This document shows positions 35,396 to 44,686 of a stretch of DNA of 64,000 bases, in pieces. The notes under the pieces are model-generated. The model was given only the letters and a program-made list of their open reading frames with translations, made no database searches and was not told where the DNA came from. Source of the stretch: Corynebacterium mustelae. Lineage in GTDB: Bacteria; Actinomycetota; Actinomycetes; Mycobacteriales; Mycobacteriaceae. Both the position numbers and the translations under genes were made by a program. The DNA is taken from assembly GCF_001020985.1 (NCBI RefSeq), contig NZ_CP011542.1:3038001-3102000 (forward strand), written 5' to 3'. Every line of letters begins with the position of its first letter. Positions within the stretch are counted from its first letter, which is position 1.

Positions 35396-36025
35396 ATGAC
35401 ACTCACTATGAAAAAGACCACCAAGCTCTCGACTCGGTGGGGGCAGTTATTCAGCAACTTCCTTCTGTCCCCCGAGGAACAGAAGACCACGCACGAACCT
35501 GCCGGAAAAATCGTTGAGACTGACACTCCGCAGTCGCTGCATGCTTTCATGAAGCAAACCCTGCGGGAGAACCGCTCCGCCAAACCCGCCGAAGGGGCCC
35601 CAACTTGCAGCATCCTCTTCGTTTCCGAAGATAACGCGGCCCGTACCCAGATCGCATCTGCCTACGCTCGCTTCCTAGGCGGCGAGCAGGTATTCGTGCG
35701 TTCCGTAGGTACCACCCCGGCGTACCAAGTGGATCCGGCGGTCATTGAAGTACTGAAAGAGCGTGGCATCCCCACCGAAGACCTCAAGCCGAAGACTTTC
35801 AACCCCCACTCTGTTAACAGTGTGGATGAAATCATCATTTTCGGTGAAGGCACTAATATTGGCGACGCTGCCCAGACATGGGACATCACCAAGCATACTG
35901 ATGACAAAACACACATTCATGCCATGTGTGACGCGGTTGAGGCACATGTGCGAGAGCTTCTGATTAAGTTCAACATCAAGCCCACCCCTCACGACACCGT
36001 GATTCCGGAGTTCCTCGCCGCATAG
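35396..36025 (+). CDS. LMW-phosphatase/arsenate-reductase-like protein without catalytic Cys
   Basis: 209 residues from the ATG at 35396 (AAGGAG 10 nt upstream; an ATG at 35387 is too close to it). After a 70-residue extension comes ILFVSEDNAARTQIASAYARF, which aligns with the P-loop VLFVCxxNxxRSxxAxA of low-molecular-weight phosphatases and thioredoxin- or mycothiol-linked arsenate reductases. The catalytic Cys of CX5R is Ser (about 77), with Arg at 83. It is unlikely to be an active phosphatase; binding of phosphate or arsenate remains possible. Confidence 0.7.
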   Translation: MTLTMKKTTKLSTRWGQLFSNFLLSPEEQKTTHEPAGKIVETDTPQSLHAFMKQTLRENRSAKPAEGAPTCSILFVSEDNAARTQIASAYARFLGGEQVFVRSVGTTPAYQVDPAVIEVLKERGIPTEDLKPKTFNPHSVNSVDEIIIFGEGTNIGDAAQTWDITKHTDDKTHIHAMCDAVEAHVRELLIKFNIKPTPHDTVIPEFLAA

Positions 36026-36048
36026 CAGCTTGCAGGCTCCGAAGCCCA

Positions 36049-36089
36049 CCGCCTACCTCCTTGACACTAGAGAAGGTAGGCGGTTTTTA
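36049..36089 (+). terminator. Terminator
   Basis: Stem CCGCCTACC (36049-36057) with GGTAGGCGG (36075-36083), followed by TTTTTAC. Confidence 0.8.
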
Positions 36090-36125
36090 CTTTACGACGC
36101 CCCCACCGCCTCGGAACGTCGTTGT

Positions 36126-36200
36126 GAAGTCGGAGATTAATCTATGCCGTGCGGAAGATTCCTGGAGTTTTAGCGCCAGCAACACGAAATCCCCGACTTC
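36126..36200. repeat. Intergenic inverted-repeat element (family A, copy 10)
   Basis: 75-bp unit: GAAGTCGGAGATTAA to GAAATCCCCGACTTC, between two convergent genes. Confidence 0.8.
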
Positions 36201-36258
36201 AAAGGGCGTCTATGGCAAAGCTACAGCTATGCATGTATGAAAAGGATTGAGCTGATAC

Positions 36259-36303
36259 AAAAACGCCAGTGGTGTCGCATCTACAGACGCACCACCACTG
36301 GCG
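36259..36303 (-). terminator. Terminator of the coiled-coil protein gene
   Basis: Arms CGCCAGTGGTG (36264-36274) and CACCACTGGCG (36293-36303), perfect over 11 bp, with TTTTTG on the minus strand after the hairpin. Confidence 0.85.
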
Positions 36304-36316
36304 TTAACAAGAGCAA

Positions 36317-38200
36317 TTAGCCAAGACGCTTAATTGCTTTGTTTGATAGCCGCTCCACAACGAATGCAATGTTCGGAAGATACGGCGCCAGGAAGGCCGC
36401 CACAGTACCAACCAATGCAAGGAGGGATACACCTAAACCAGCTACCAAACCATAGAACTGCTTCTGGTGTTTAGCACTGTCTTGCTTATTCTTTTCTTCC
36501 AGTTCCTTCGCCTTACGCTCGGCATTCTCTTTCGCAGCAATGGCGGCTGCTTTATCCTTTTCAGCTTGGGATTGCGCAAGCTCTGCTGCAGCTAACGCAT
36601 CTTGTGCACGCTTTGCTTCAGCGGTTTTCTGATCCAATTTCCGCTGAGCGTCATCGGCCTTTTCCTTAGCTTGCTTGGCAGCTTCGCGGGCTACTTGAGC
36701 CTCTGCTTTCGCTTTGTTCGCTTCAGCCTCAGCTGCCTGGAGCTTGGATTCCAAGTCGTTGACTTTTGTTTCAGAATCTTTCTGCGCCTTTTCGGCTGCA
36801 ATGAGCTTGGTATTGGCTGCTGCTAGCTTTGCTTTAGTTTCCTTGAGTTCCGCATTAACTCGTGCCTTGGCTTCTTCAGCATCTTTCCGCAACCGTTCCG
36901 CCTCAGCTAGCCGTGTTGCCAGATCATTTTGCCCGTTTTGGTTTTTGCGCTTGAGTTGATCAAGCTCATTGGTTAGACGCTCAATAGTCTGCTGTAGGCG
37001 TGCATTCTGCTGTTCAAGCGCAGTTTTTGCTTCGCGGACTTTCCCAAGTTCTTCGTTAAGCGATTTAGCTTGTTCACTCAGGTTGCCGTTTTCAACTTTT
37101 AGGGAATCTAGTTGTTTTTGCAGTTCAGCTTGGTTTTGTTCGGCAGTTTGCTTATCGCGTTCAAGTGCCTGCTTGTCCAGGTTCAGTTGTTCAACTTGTT
37201 TTTGTAGCGAGTCGCGTTGTTGAGTCAGAGTTTCATTCTGCTCATTAGCCTGAGCTAGTTCGGCTTCTTTTTCCTTCAAATCCTTGTTTGCGAGTGCCAA
37301 GAGGTTGTTCACAGTGTCCAGATTTTCTTGAATGCCATTAGCCCTGTTGGTCTCAGCAGTTAACTTCTTTTGAAGTTCTTCCTTTTCAGCGGTTAGCTGG
37401 GCGATGGTGGCATCTTTGGTTTTTGCATCCTCTAAGGCACGGGCAAGCTCGGCTTCTTTGTTAACCAGCGATTGCTGGGCTTGATTCATGTCAATCTTAG
37501 AATCAGCCAGTTCCTGCGTCAGTCGCGCCACATCAGCCTTGGCCTGGGTCAATTCGGCCCCGTCTTTGACGGTCAGCGTGGTTAGGACATTTTTATAAGG
37601 ATCGAAGGTGCAGGTGATCTGAGAGATTCGAACTGGGTTAGCTTTGGTTTCCGCTTTTTGGGCATACAGGTCAGCGGTAAGTGTATCAAGGGTAACTGGA
37701 AGCTCACCGACGGTTTGTGGCACTACCTGTAGGTTCCATGCACCGCCGAAGGAGACGGTGAATTTACTTTGGTCGCCGCGTTGCTTTGCAGCGCCTAATT
37801 CGACATCACGTGGTTGCTTTAATTCCGATAAAAAGCCCTGTGAATTTGAGTTTAATTTAAGGTTTTTAAGGCTAAAATAAGGTAAGCCGGTTTTAGGGTC
37901 CAAACCAAGCGCCCTGTTTGCCTGAAAGGCGGATTTTTCCACACCAACGGAAGGCAGGGTGGCGGTAATGGAAACAGGCTTACCCACCTCCACAGCATCG
38001 GGGACGGTAACAGTTACCGGCAAATCAAAGGACCCCTGCAGGTTCGTATTGCCACCAGTTGCAGCTACATTCTGCACACACTGAGAAACTTTAAGGCTTC
38101 CAGCCTCTTCTTTTGCGTGAGCAGACGGCACTTGAAAGCCACCAAGTGCAACCGCAGCCAAGGTGACTGCACTAAAACCAGTACGAAACTTTTTCGCCAT
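36317..38200 (-). CDS. Secreted coiled-coil protein with C-terminal membrane anchor
   Basis: About 627 residues. Signal peptide (FRTGFSAVTLAAVALGGFQVPSAHA), then a beta-rich domain (about 30-210) with two cysteines (CVQNVAATGG and ITCTFDPY), then about 360 residues of continuous Gln/Lys/Glu/Ala heptads predicted to form a coiled coil, then a C-terminal membrane helix (about 585-610, GLVAGLGVSLLALVGTVAAFLAP) and a short tail. The build implies a rod extending from the membrane through the wall. No family recognised. ATG at 38198-38200, with AGGAG 11 nt upstream. Confidence 0.75.
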   Translation of the reverse strand: MAKKFRTGFSAVTLAAVALGGFQVPSAHAKEEAGSLKVSQCVQNVAATGGNTNLQGSFDLPVTVTVPDAVEVGKPVSITATLPSVGVEKSAFQANRALGLDPKTGLPYFSLKNLKLNSNSQGFLSELKQPRDVELGAAKQRGDQSKFTVSFGGAWNLQVVPQTVGELPVTLDTLTADLYAQKAETKANPVRISQITCTFDPYKNVLTTLTVKDGAELTQAKADVARLTQELADSKIDMNQAQQSLVNKEAELARALEDAKTKDATIAQLTAEKEELQKKLTAETNRANGIQENLDTVNNLLALANKDLKEKEAELAQANEQNETLTQQRDSLQKQVEQLNLDKQALERDKQTAEQNQAELQKQLDSLKVENGNLSEQAKSLNEELGKVREAKTALEQQNARLQQTIERLTNELDQLKRKNQNGQNDLATRLAEAERLRKDAEEAKARVNAELKETKAKLAAANTKLIAAEKAQKDSETKVNDLESKLQAAEAEANKAKAEAQVAREAAKQAKEKADDAQRKLDQKTAEAKRAQDALAAAELAQSQAEKDKAAAIAAKENAERKAKELEEKNKQDSAKHQKQFYGLVAGLGVSLLALVGTVAAFLAPYLPNIAFVVERLSNKAIKRLG

Positions 38201-38350
38201 GAGGTTATTAACTCCTGTGCTTAGGGTGAGCAATTTTCACTAAAAAAAGTTACCTAAATCAGGAAAAGCTGAAAGTCGCATAGATGCTTTTTTAGCTTTT
38301 TAAATGGAAACCCAAGGTCGCATTAATTCCGATTAGCCGAATTTAGGGGT

Positions 38351-38393
38351 AAAAAGAAACTGGTTTTAATCATCAAAGTAATCAAAACCAGTT
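38351..38393 (-). terminator. Terminator after the VanW gene
   Basis: Arms AACTGGTTTT (38358-38367) and AAAACCAGTT (38384-38393), perfect, with CTTTTTACC on the minus strand after it. This is the end of the VanW unit; the promoter of the coiled-coil gene lies between 38201 and 38350. Confidence 0.8.
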
Positions 38394-38425
38394 AATAGCA
38401 AAATAACTACATTTAAATTAGCTAA

Positions 38426-40123
38426 TTAGCTACATTTAACAATTGGTGACGGATCGTACACCGTGGTTGTAGTTTTTCGCGAAATCTCATTTCCACTTAG
38501 ATCACGCACAATCCGAGTATCTGAGGTGGTGAATCCTGGGGCACCGCCAGACGGACTGCAATTAGGGCCTGGCACACTAACCGTATGCGGTTGGGTGGTT
38601 GCCCATCGACCACCGCTGATGGATTCCACCTGCACCGTCTTGACACCCATTAGTTTGACCGTAACATTGCCGCCACCAGCGGAGGTGACGATCCGCACTG
38701 GGTGCGGTGAAGTGTTTTTGAAGATCAGGTCGATTTGCCCTTCAAATACGGTCGCTTCCCGCCCCGCCGGATACCGGGAAATGTAATAGCTGTGCGGTGT
38801 GTGCGCCACATCCTCCATACCAGCGAAATAAGCGGCGTTATATAGGGTGGTTGCAAATTGAGAGATGCCACCACCAACTGCTTTATCCGCACGCCCGTTG
38901 AGAATGATCCCAGATTCAACGAAACCTTGGGCTGCACCACGCGGACCGGTAAAGCCGTTAAGACTAAAGGTGTCACCAGGTGCAACAATCGCGCCGTTAA
39001 CCATTTGTGCCACCCTGGCGATGTTCACACCAGATGCTTCGGAGTAGCCGCCAGTGGTGAATTCGCCGACCACCTGGTCGAAGGTGGCAACTTCAGCCAT
39101 TTCAGTGGTGAAGGTCGCAGGTTCATCGATGTAGATCGCTTCAAAGTCCCGAGGTTGATCCCCAATGATCCGGTCATTGATGTTTTCAAAGGTTTTCTCC
39201 CAATCAATACGCACGCCATCCACGTGGGGGGTTACCGTACGGGAGGAGCCGGAGAAGCTTATGTCTGCGTTTCGTTTGGGCCGCTCAGTTTCATGCAGTC
39301 TTTCTAGGAGGATATTGCGGGCGTTGTCGTGATTGACATCCACTCGAAACTCACCGTTTTCGGGGATGAAGGTCACCACCTCTCCCATCCGTGCGGTTGG
39401 GATTTCACCGGCGATATCGTTGCGTCCATGCAGAATCACGGGGCCAGCAACTGCTTGTTTGGCAGCCCCCTCAAGTATCGGTTTTACCTGCTTTTCCCCG
39501 TATTCTGGCGGAAATATTTCTGCATCAACCTTCGGCCCTTTGGGGTCTAACCATTCCTCGATAATGGCAGCCGATAGTTCAGCACGTTCTACTTTTTGTC
39601 CATTGGTAGGTTGCGGTTCCACAACGGGATTGCCGTCGATAAGCACAATGCCAGCATTTACTGGTTCGGGGTTGAGCTCAGGGGTTATTCGATCGAGCAC
39701 TGCGTCTAGTTTTGCCTGGTCAACGTCTGTAGCGATGGGAACTTCTCTGTCGCGGAAGAAACTAGCCAGCCGGGTGAATGGGTTTAGTGGTTGCTCGCCG
39801 GAACTATCAAGAGCGGCTTCCCAGTTGATGCTTAAGCCCGCTTCTTCTGCCCCAAACGTGGCGGTGCGTTCGCCTGCGGTCAGGGTGACCTGCTTGGTTA
39901 CGTCGTCGGCAAGCTCGGTCTGGAGTTTTTCTAACGCTGCGGTGCGTTCCAAACCGCCAATTTTCACCCCGCTGATGGTGCTGCCGCGAGGAATGCTGCC
40001 TTGGCTGAGAAAATAATCAATGCCGTATGCGCCACCACCGAGAACGAGGATTCCGAGCGCAAGCCCACCAAAAAACCGGGCGGTCTTGGTGCGCTTTGTT
40101 TGCGAAGTATCGAGCTGTTTCAC
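38426..40123 (-). CDS. VanW-family cell-wall protein
   Basis: 565 residues, one N-terminal membrane anchor (about 17-35), two YoaR-like peptidoglycan-binding domains (about 45-320), and a C-terminal VanW domain (SEASGVNIARVAQMVNGAIVAPGDTFSLNGFTG ... AVGGGISQFATTLYNAAYFAG split) with conserved Gly/Gln motifs. VanW function is unknown; the domain order suggests a wall-linked protein. Acts outside the membrane. Terminator downstream at 38351-38393. Confidence 0.85.
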   Translation of the reverse strand: MKQLDTSQTKRTKTARFFGGLALGILVLGGGAYGIDYFLSQGSIPRGSTISGVKIGGLERTAALEKLQTELADDVTKQVTLTAGERTATFGAEEAGLSINWEAALDSSGEQPLNPFTRLASFFRDREVPIATDVDQAKLDAVLDRITPELNPEPVNAGIVLIDGNPVVEPQPTNGQKVERAELSAAIIEEWLDPKGPKVDAEIFPPEYGEKQVKPILEGAAKQAVAGPVILHGRNDIAGEIPTARMGEVVTFIPENGEFRVDVNHDNARNILLERLHETERPKRNADISFSGSSRTVTPHVDGVRIDWEKTFENINDRIIGDQPRDFEAIYIDEPATFTTEMAEVATFDQVVGEFTTGGYSEASGVNIARVAQMVNGAIVAPGDTFSLNGFTGPRGAAQGFVESGIILNGRADKAVGGGISQFATTLYNAAYFAGMEDVAHTPHSYYISRYPAGREATVFEGQIDLIFKNTSPHPVRIVTSAGGGNVTVKLMGVKTVQVESISGGRWATTQPHTVSVPGPNCSPSGGAPGFTTSDTRIVRDLSGNEISRKTTTTVYDPSPIVKCS

Positions 40124-40164
40124 TCTAACCAGAGTAGTAGAGCAACCCGTCTCCTTCTAACCGT

Positions 40165-41325
40165 TTAGCGTTGCAGTTGCGCAACACGATCCGCTTTTAT
40201 TGCAACATCCTCGGCTTTTAACCGCCCTTCTGTGATATATCCCAAGGTCGTATCGATAGCTAAGCCAAGGTCATCCGTGGTTAACCACAATGCTTGATCG
40301 GCACCGGCGGCGATGGCCAAGGCCGCAGCTTCGTGCGCAGGAAGCGTATCGCTGATTGCTTTCATACCGGATAGATCATCGGTGAAAATCACACCATTAA
40401 ACCACTGCCCACCCGGATAATCGCCGGTTCGTAGAAGCTCATAGGCATCGTGATTAAGGGAGGTGGGTGTGTCACCAAGCCCTGGCACAGTCATATGCCC
40501 CATCATCACGGCCGCCGTTGGCACTGCTGGTAACGCCCCGGCATATGGCACTAAGTCGAAGTTTTTTAATTCTTCCAATGGTGGTGTGGTTACAGTGTTG
40601 TGGTGAGAGTCACCGCTGGCACGGCCGTGTCCGGGGAAGTGTTTAAACACCGGGGTGATCCCACCCTCAACCATTCCTTCAGCGAATGCCACCGCGTAGC
40701 GGGATGCCTGCTGCGGTTCAGTGGAAAACGCCCGGTCGCCAACGACGTCAAGCCCTGCGGCATCAATGTCTAAAACTGGGGCAAAGTTGACGGTAATGCC
40801 ATGGTTCGCCAGCGAGGTTGCCATATCGCGGGCAAGAGCGCGAACCTCTAATTCGGTTTTAGTTTCCGCCATCACACGTGGTGCTGGGAACGTTCCTAAG
40901 ATTCCCGCGTGCCGCAACACCCGTCCTCCCTCAAAGTCGATGCTGACGGAAAAAGGTCGGCCGATCCGTTCTCGTAATGCGTGCAAGTCACGTCCGGGCT
41001 CGGTAAGTAACTTCGGGTCGGTATCGGATCCAATAAAAATACCGCCTGCCCCTAATTCCAATGCTCGCATGGCATCATCAAAGTCTCGTACCCCCACCAT
41101 CATGAGCTGGGCAACGGCAGCGCGCAGCTTGGCGTCTTCAGGCGGTAACTCAGTGGTTGATGTCACTGGTTCTTCGCTTGTCGACGTCGCCTGGCTGCTA
41201 AGCACCATAGGTTCTGGTGCCGATCCTGGTGTGTCGGTGCAACCGCTAACCACTGACGCTAAACAGGTTAAAAAAATTATCGGCACATAACGGGTAGTGT
41301 GGGTGAGTCCTTTCACATGAGTCAT
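40165..41325 (-). CDS. nagZ: Lipoprotein glycoside hydrolase family 3 (NagZ/LpqI type)
   Basis: Beta-N-acetylglucosaminidase-type GH3 acting on muropeptides outside the membrane. 386 residues: lipobox VVSGC (about residue 30), the GH3 KHFPGHGRASGDSH motif that supplies the His-Asp general acid in NagZ, and FTDDLSGM with the nucleophile Asp. The ATG at 41323-41325 begins the lipoprotein signal. Mycobacterial LpqI (Rv0237) is adjacent to Rv0236A and AftD as here, and the DUF2613 and AftD genes lie on the other strand just downstream of the divergent promoter region. Confidence 0.85.
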   Translation of the reverse strand: MTHVKGLTHTTRYVPIIFLTCLASVVSGCTDTPGSAPEPMVLSSQATSTSEEPVTSTTELPPEDAKLRAAVAQLMMVGVRDFDDAMRALELGAGGIFIGSDTDPKLLTEPGRDLHALRERIGRPFSVSIDFEGGRVLRHAGILGTFPAPRVMAETKTELEVRALARDMATSLANHGITVNFAPVLDIDAAGLDVVGDRAFSTEPQQASRYAVAFAEGMVEGGITPVFKHFPGHGRASGDSHHNTVTTPPLEELKNFDLVPYAGALPAVPTAAVMMGHMTVPGLGDTPTSLNHDAYELLRTGDYPGGQWFNGVIFTDDLSGMKAISDTLPAHEAAALAIAAGADQALWLTTDDLGLAIDTTLGYITEGRLKAEDVAIKADRVAQLQR

Positions 41326-41395
41326 AGCTTCCACCCTATGGCAATTTGATCGCGTGGCATTCACATCCGCGCCGATCCCTGCTATCTTTGCTGGT

Positions 41396-41593
41396 ATGGC
41401 CTACGAATCCGATACGCTTAATCGCCGCACCCTGGGACCTGCTATTGCCAGCGGTGTTGTTGGTATCGCGTTAGGGGTGGTGGCAGTTGTAGGTGTGTCG
41501 GTTTTTAGTTCCGCCAATTCGCTGCCGGATTCTGAGGCAAAAGACGTCGAGGCTGCCGTACTGGGGGATCCGGAGTACGGTTCTAGAAACTAG
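41396..41593 (+). CDS. DUF2613 small membrane protein
   Basis: 65 residues: short N-terminus, one membrane helix (AIASGVVGIALGVVAVVGVSVF) and a short acidic tail ending about EYGSRN. Matches the Rv0236A position and pattern immediately upstream of AftD. The ATG at 41396 is preferred to an in-frame GTG 14 codons earlier. Role unknown; a small partner of AftD is plausible from conserved adjacency. Confidence 0.75.
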   Translation: MAYESDTLNRRTLGPAIASGVVGIALGVVAVVGVSVFSSANSLPDSEAKDVEAAVLGDPEYGSRN

Positions 41594-41599
41594 TTAGCC

Positions 41600-44500
41600 A
41601 TGGCGGTACATGTCATTGGCTGGTTGGTTTTGGCCTGCCTGAGTTTCGCCCAACCTTTTGTCAAAGTTTCGGCTGATACTAAACATGACCTGCTAGCCAA
41701 TCCGAGCGGATTTTTAGCCCAGGCCACTCATGCGTGGACAGATGTGTTTACCTTCGGGCAGCTACAAAACCAAGCGTATGGCTACTTATTTCCCCATGGC
41801 ACATTCTTTTGGGCCCTGCAATCTGTCCCCGACTGGATAACACAGCGGCTGTGGTGGTGGCTGGTTTTATCGGTGGGGTATTCCGGAATGGTGGCAGTAC
41901 TACGTCGCTGCGGATTATCGGGGATTTCGATTCCGATGGCGGCTATCCTGTACTGCCTTTCGCCACGCGTGTTAACGACTTTAACTACAATTTCGTCCGA
42001 AACCTGGCCCATGATGGTTGCCCCTTGGGCACTATTGCCGCTTCTTGGTTCCCCGCTCAGTGGTCGGGCTGTGTGTAGGTCAGTAGTGGCGGTGGCCATG
42101 ATGGGGGCTGTCAATGCCACCGCCACCATAGCTGCTTGTGTACCAGCGGGCGTGGCGTTGATATGGCAGGCTGCATTCTATGCCCAGCCTGCTTATCGAC
42201 GCCGCCAGGTTGGCCTCGGTCTATGTTGGCTGTTGGGTTGCGGGTTGGTCAGTATGTGGTGGATCGTTCCACTCTTGGTATTGGGGGCATATGCCAGCCC
42301 GTTTACGGATTACATTGAAAACGCCACGGTTGTGACCAATTGGCTAAGTATCGCCGAGGTGTTACGGGGTACCACCAGTTGGTCACCATTTGTCGAAGCA
42401 GAACGCCAAGCCGGGCATCTTCTGGTCACCGATCCGTATATCGTCATCGGCACCGTGGTCATGGCGGGGATCGGGATATACGGACTCAGCCAAAGGTGTA
42501 CCTACCGGGGCTTGTGGTGGGTATTGCTTGCCTTGGGCATTATCATCCTGTGCGGGTCGACGTATATCACCGGGTTTTTAGACTCATCTGGTGTTGCATT
42601 TCGTAATGTCCATAAATTCGACCTGTTGGTTCGACTGCCGCTTACGATAGGTATAGCTCAGGTGCTGAGCAGGTTGGCTCTGCCGAAGCCACGCGCGGTC
42701 GCGGCGGCACTTTTGATAGGTTTGGTCGCTGCTGCCGCAACAGCTCCAGCATGGTCGTTACGGTTGCTTCCGCTGGGGGCTTATGAAAAAGTGCCGGATT
42801 ATTGGGCTGATGCAGCCGCGTATCTCAACACCCATGCCAAAGGCACTCGCACGTTGATCTTGCCTGCTAGTTCCTTTGCCCGACAAGACTGGGGGTGGAC
42901 TCGAGATGAACCTGCCCAAGCACTTCTCACTGTCCCGTGGGCGGTGCGGGATGCGATTCCCTTGGTTAATCCCGAAACCATTCGGGGATTAGACGGCATG
43001 TCCATGTATCCCACCGAGGAGAACTTAACTAGGCATGGCATTGGAGCGGTAATTATTCGCCACGATCTGGCCCAAAAACACCGATTGTTTTCCGCCAAGC
43101 GGAATTTCCCAAATTCCACATCCAAGCAGTTTGGTCAGGTAGAAGTGGTCATTTTCAATGGTGAACACGACATGTACACCGTCGATAGTGGGGACATTCC
43201 GAGCGTGGCTGGTGGTGGGGAATCCCTAGCATTATTAGGCTCTGGTGCGTTTCGATTAGCCAGCGACAACGCCGACATTGTCACCGATTCGCCATTACTT
43301 TTGGCTAGAAACTTTGGCGGGCAGGAGGCGGTATCCGCCCCGCTGAGCTCGCGTGCGGAGAATACCGATGTATTTAATCGAGTAATTGATTACCCAAGCA
43401 TTGGGCCACTAACGGCAGTAGTCGAGGAAGGCGGAACGGTAGCGGTTTCCTCCTCAGCCGCCGATCCGTCCAGTTTTACCGGCACAAACCCAGCGCGATC
43501 GCAGACAGCCGCTGTTGACGGAGACCTATCCACAGCTTGGTACCCACGACCAGGTATGCAAAAAGGCGAATGGATTGAATTGCGTGCCCGGAGCACAAAA
43601 CCCGTCATTGAGGTGACATTAACTGCAACCAAGGCGGTGCGGATGGAAGTCACTGTCACCTCCGGAAATTCCCACAGCACGATGGTGCTAACCCCAGGCA
43701 AAACCACCCGAATTCCGGTACCGGGAGGCGCCACGGATGCAGTTCGGCTTACCCTCGGGGCTGCTGCTGTTCCGGTGGGGGTTGCCGAGATTTCGTTGAC
43801 GGATGCCCCCATTACCCGCACCGTTACTGTGCCAGATACCTCACCTGATGCCCACAGTTTCGTATTTAGTAGGGTGTTTTCCAATACTCAGGTGCTTGAA
43901 CGGGCGTTTACGCTTAACAGCCAACGGGACTTTAAGGTCAAGCTATCGGCGTGTAATCACAGCGTAACCATTGACGAGGATTCCTATCGGTGCGGCGACA
44001 CGGTTACACTTTCCCCCGGAAAGCACAGCCTGAAAACCACCGCGCGGGTGGTGACATTGATTGATCCGAAGCGAAGTCTGGAAGGCGCGACACCGCAGTG
44101 GTTATCACAGCGGATGGTGCCTAAGGCAGATACCGAACGCATCTTAGTGACCAATCGGGCGTTTAATACCGGCCTGGTCGGCACTCTTGATGGCGTTATA
44201 TTGGAGCCAACCATTATCAATGCTGGTATTCAAGCATTCATCGTTCCGGCCGGTGCCAGCGGCACGTTTGAATTGTCGTTCCCAGCTGATCGCACATTCC
44301 GGCTGGGGCTAGGTGTCGGTGCCGCAATCGCGTTCATTACGGTGATAGTGGCGATGGTGGTTGGGTGGCGTCGTAACGCAGATGTCGCACTAGCTGAAAC
44401 TAATAAAGATGAAATCCCCGCAACCCTGGCAGTTATAACCGCCACCATTGTTGCGGTTGGTTGGCCTGCGCTCATTGCCATCCCGTTGGTGTGGGGGGTG

Positions 44501-44686
44501 CTGCGCTACACATTATTTAATCGGGGCCTACTTATCGCTGCCGCATTTGGCATGGCGGCCATGTGGCTTGGACGCGCCCCCTGGCCAAGCCCGCACTATG
44601 CAGGCGATGTGCTTTTGCTGGGACTCGCCTGCATAGTGGGTATCCTTGCCATGTGTGTCCCCATTAGTCGAGGCCGACAACCCTAA
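41600..44686 (+). CDS. aftD: Alpha-arabinofuranosyltransferase AftD-like
   Basis: Adds arabinofuranose from decaprenyl-phosphate arabinose to arabinogalactan or lipoarabinomannan at the outer face of the membrane. 1028 residues: a GT-C membrane part with about 11 helices (about 1-400 plus a C-terminal pair near 900-950 and 980-1025) and an outer beta-rich region with carbohydrate-binding-module pattern (GTNPARSQTAAVDGDLSTAWYP and onward, about 630-750). Shorter than mycobacterial AftD (about 1,400). ATG lies 6 bp after the DUF2613 stop. Its tail overlaps mntR by 23 bp. Confidence 0.75.
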   Translation: MAVHVIGWLVLACLSFAQPFVKVSADTKHDLLANPSGFLAQATHAWTDVFTFGQLQNQAYGYLFPHGTFFWALQSVPDWITQRLWWWLVLSVGYSGMVAVLRRCGLSGISIPMAAILYCLSPRVLTTLTTISSETWPMMVAPWALLPLLGSPLSGRAVCRSVVAVAMMGAVNATATIAACVPAGVALIWQAAFYAQPAYRRRQVGLGLCWLLGCGLVSMWWIVPLLVLGAYASPFTDYIENATVVTNWLSIAEVLRGTTSWSPFVEAERQAGHLLVTDPYIVIGTVVMAGIGIYGLSQRCTYRGLWWVLLALGIIILCGSTYITGFLDSSGVAFRNVHKFDLLVRLPLTIGIAQVLSRLALPKPRAVAAALLIGLVAAAATAPAWSLRLLPLGAYEKVPDYWADAAAYLNTHAKGTRTLILPASSFARQDWGWTRDEPAQALLTVPWAVRDAIPLVNPETIRGLDGMSMYPTEENLTRHGIGAVIIRHDLAQKHRLFSAKRNFPNSTSKQFGQVEVVIFNGEHDMYTVDSGDIPSVAGGGESLALLGSGAFRLASDNADIVTDSPLLLARNFGGQEAVSAPLSSRAENTDVFNRVIDYPSIGPLTAVVEEGGTVAVSSSAADPSSFTGTNPARSQTAAVDGDLSTAWYPRPGMQKGEWIELRARSTKPVIEVTLTATKAVRMEVTVTSGNSHSTMVLTPGKTTRIPVPGGATDAVRLTLGAAAVPVGVAEISLTDAPITRTVTVPDTSPDAHSFVFSRVFSNTQVLERAFTLNSQRDFKVKLSACNHSVTIDEDSYRCGDTVTLSPGKHSLKTTARVVTLIDPKRSLEGATPQWLSQRMVPKADTERILVTNRAFNTGLVGTLDGVILEPTIINAGIQAFIVPAGASGTFELSFPADRTFRLGLGVGAAIAFITVIVAMVVGWRRNADVALAETNKDEIPATLAVITATIVAVGWPALIAIPLVWGVLRYTLFNRGLLIAAAFGMAAMWLGRAPWPSPHYAGDVLLLGLACIVGILAMCVPISRGRQP

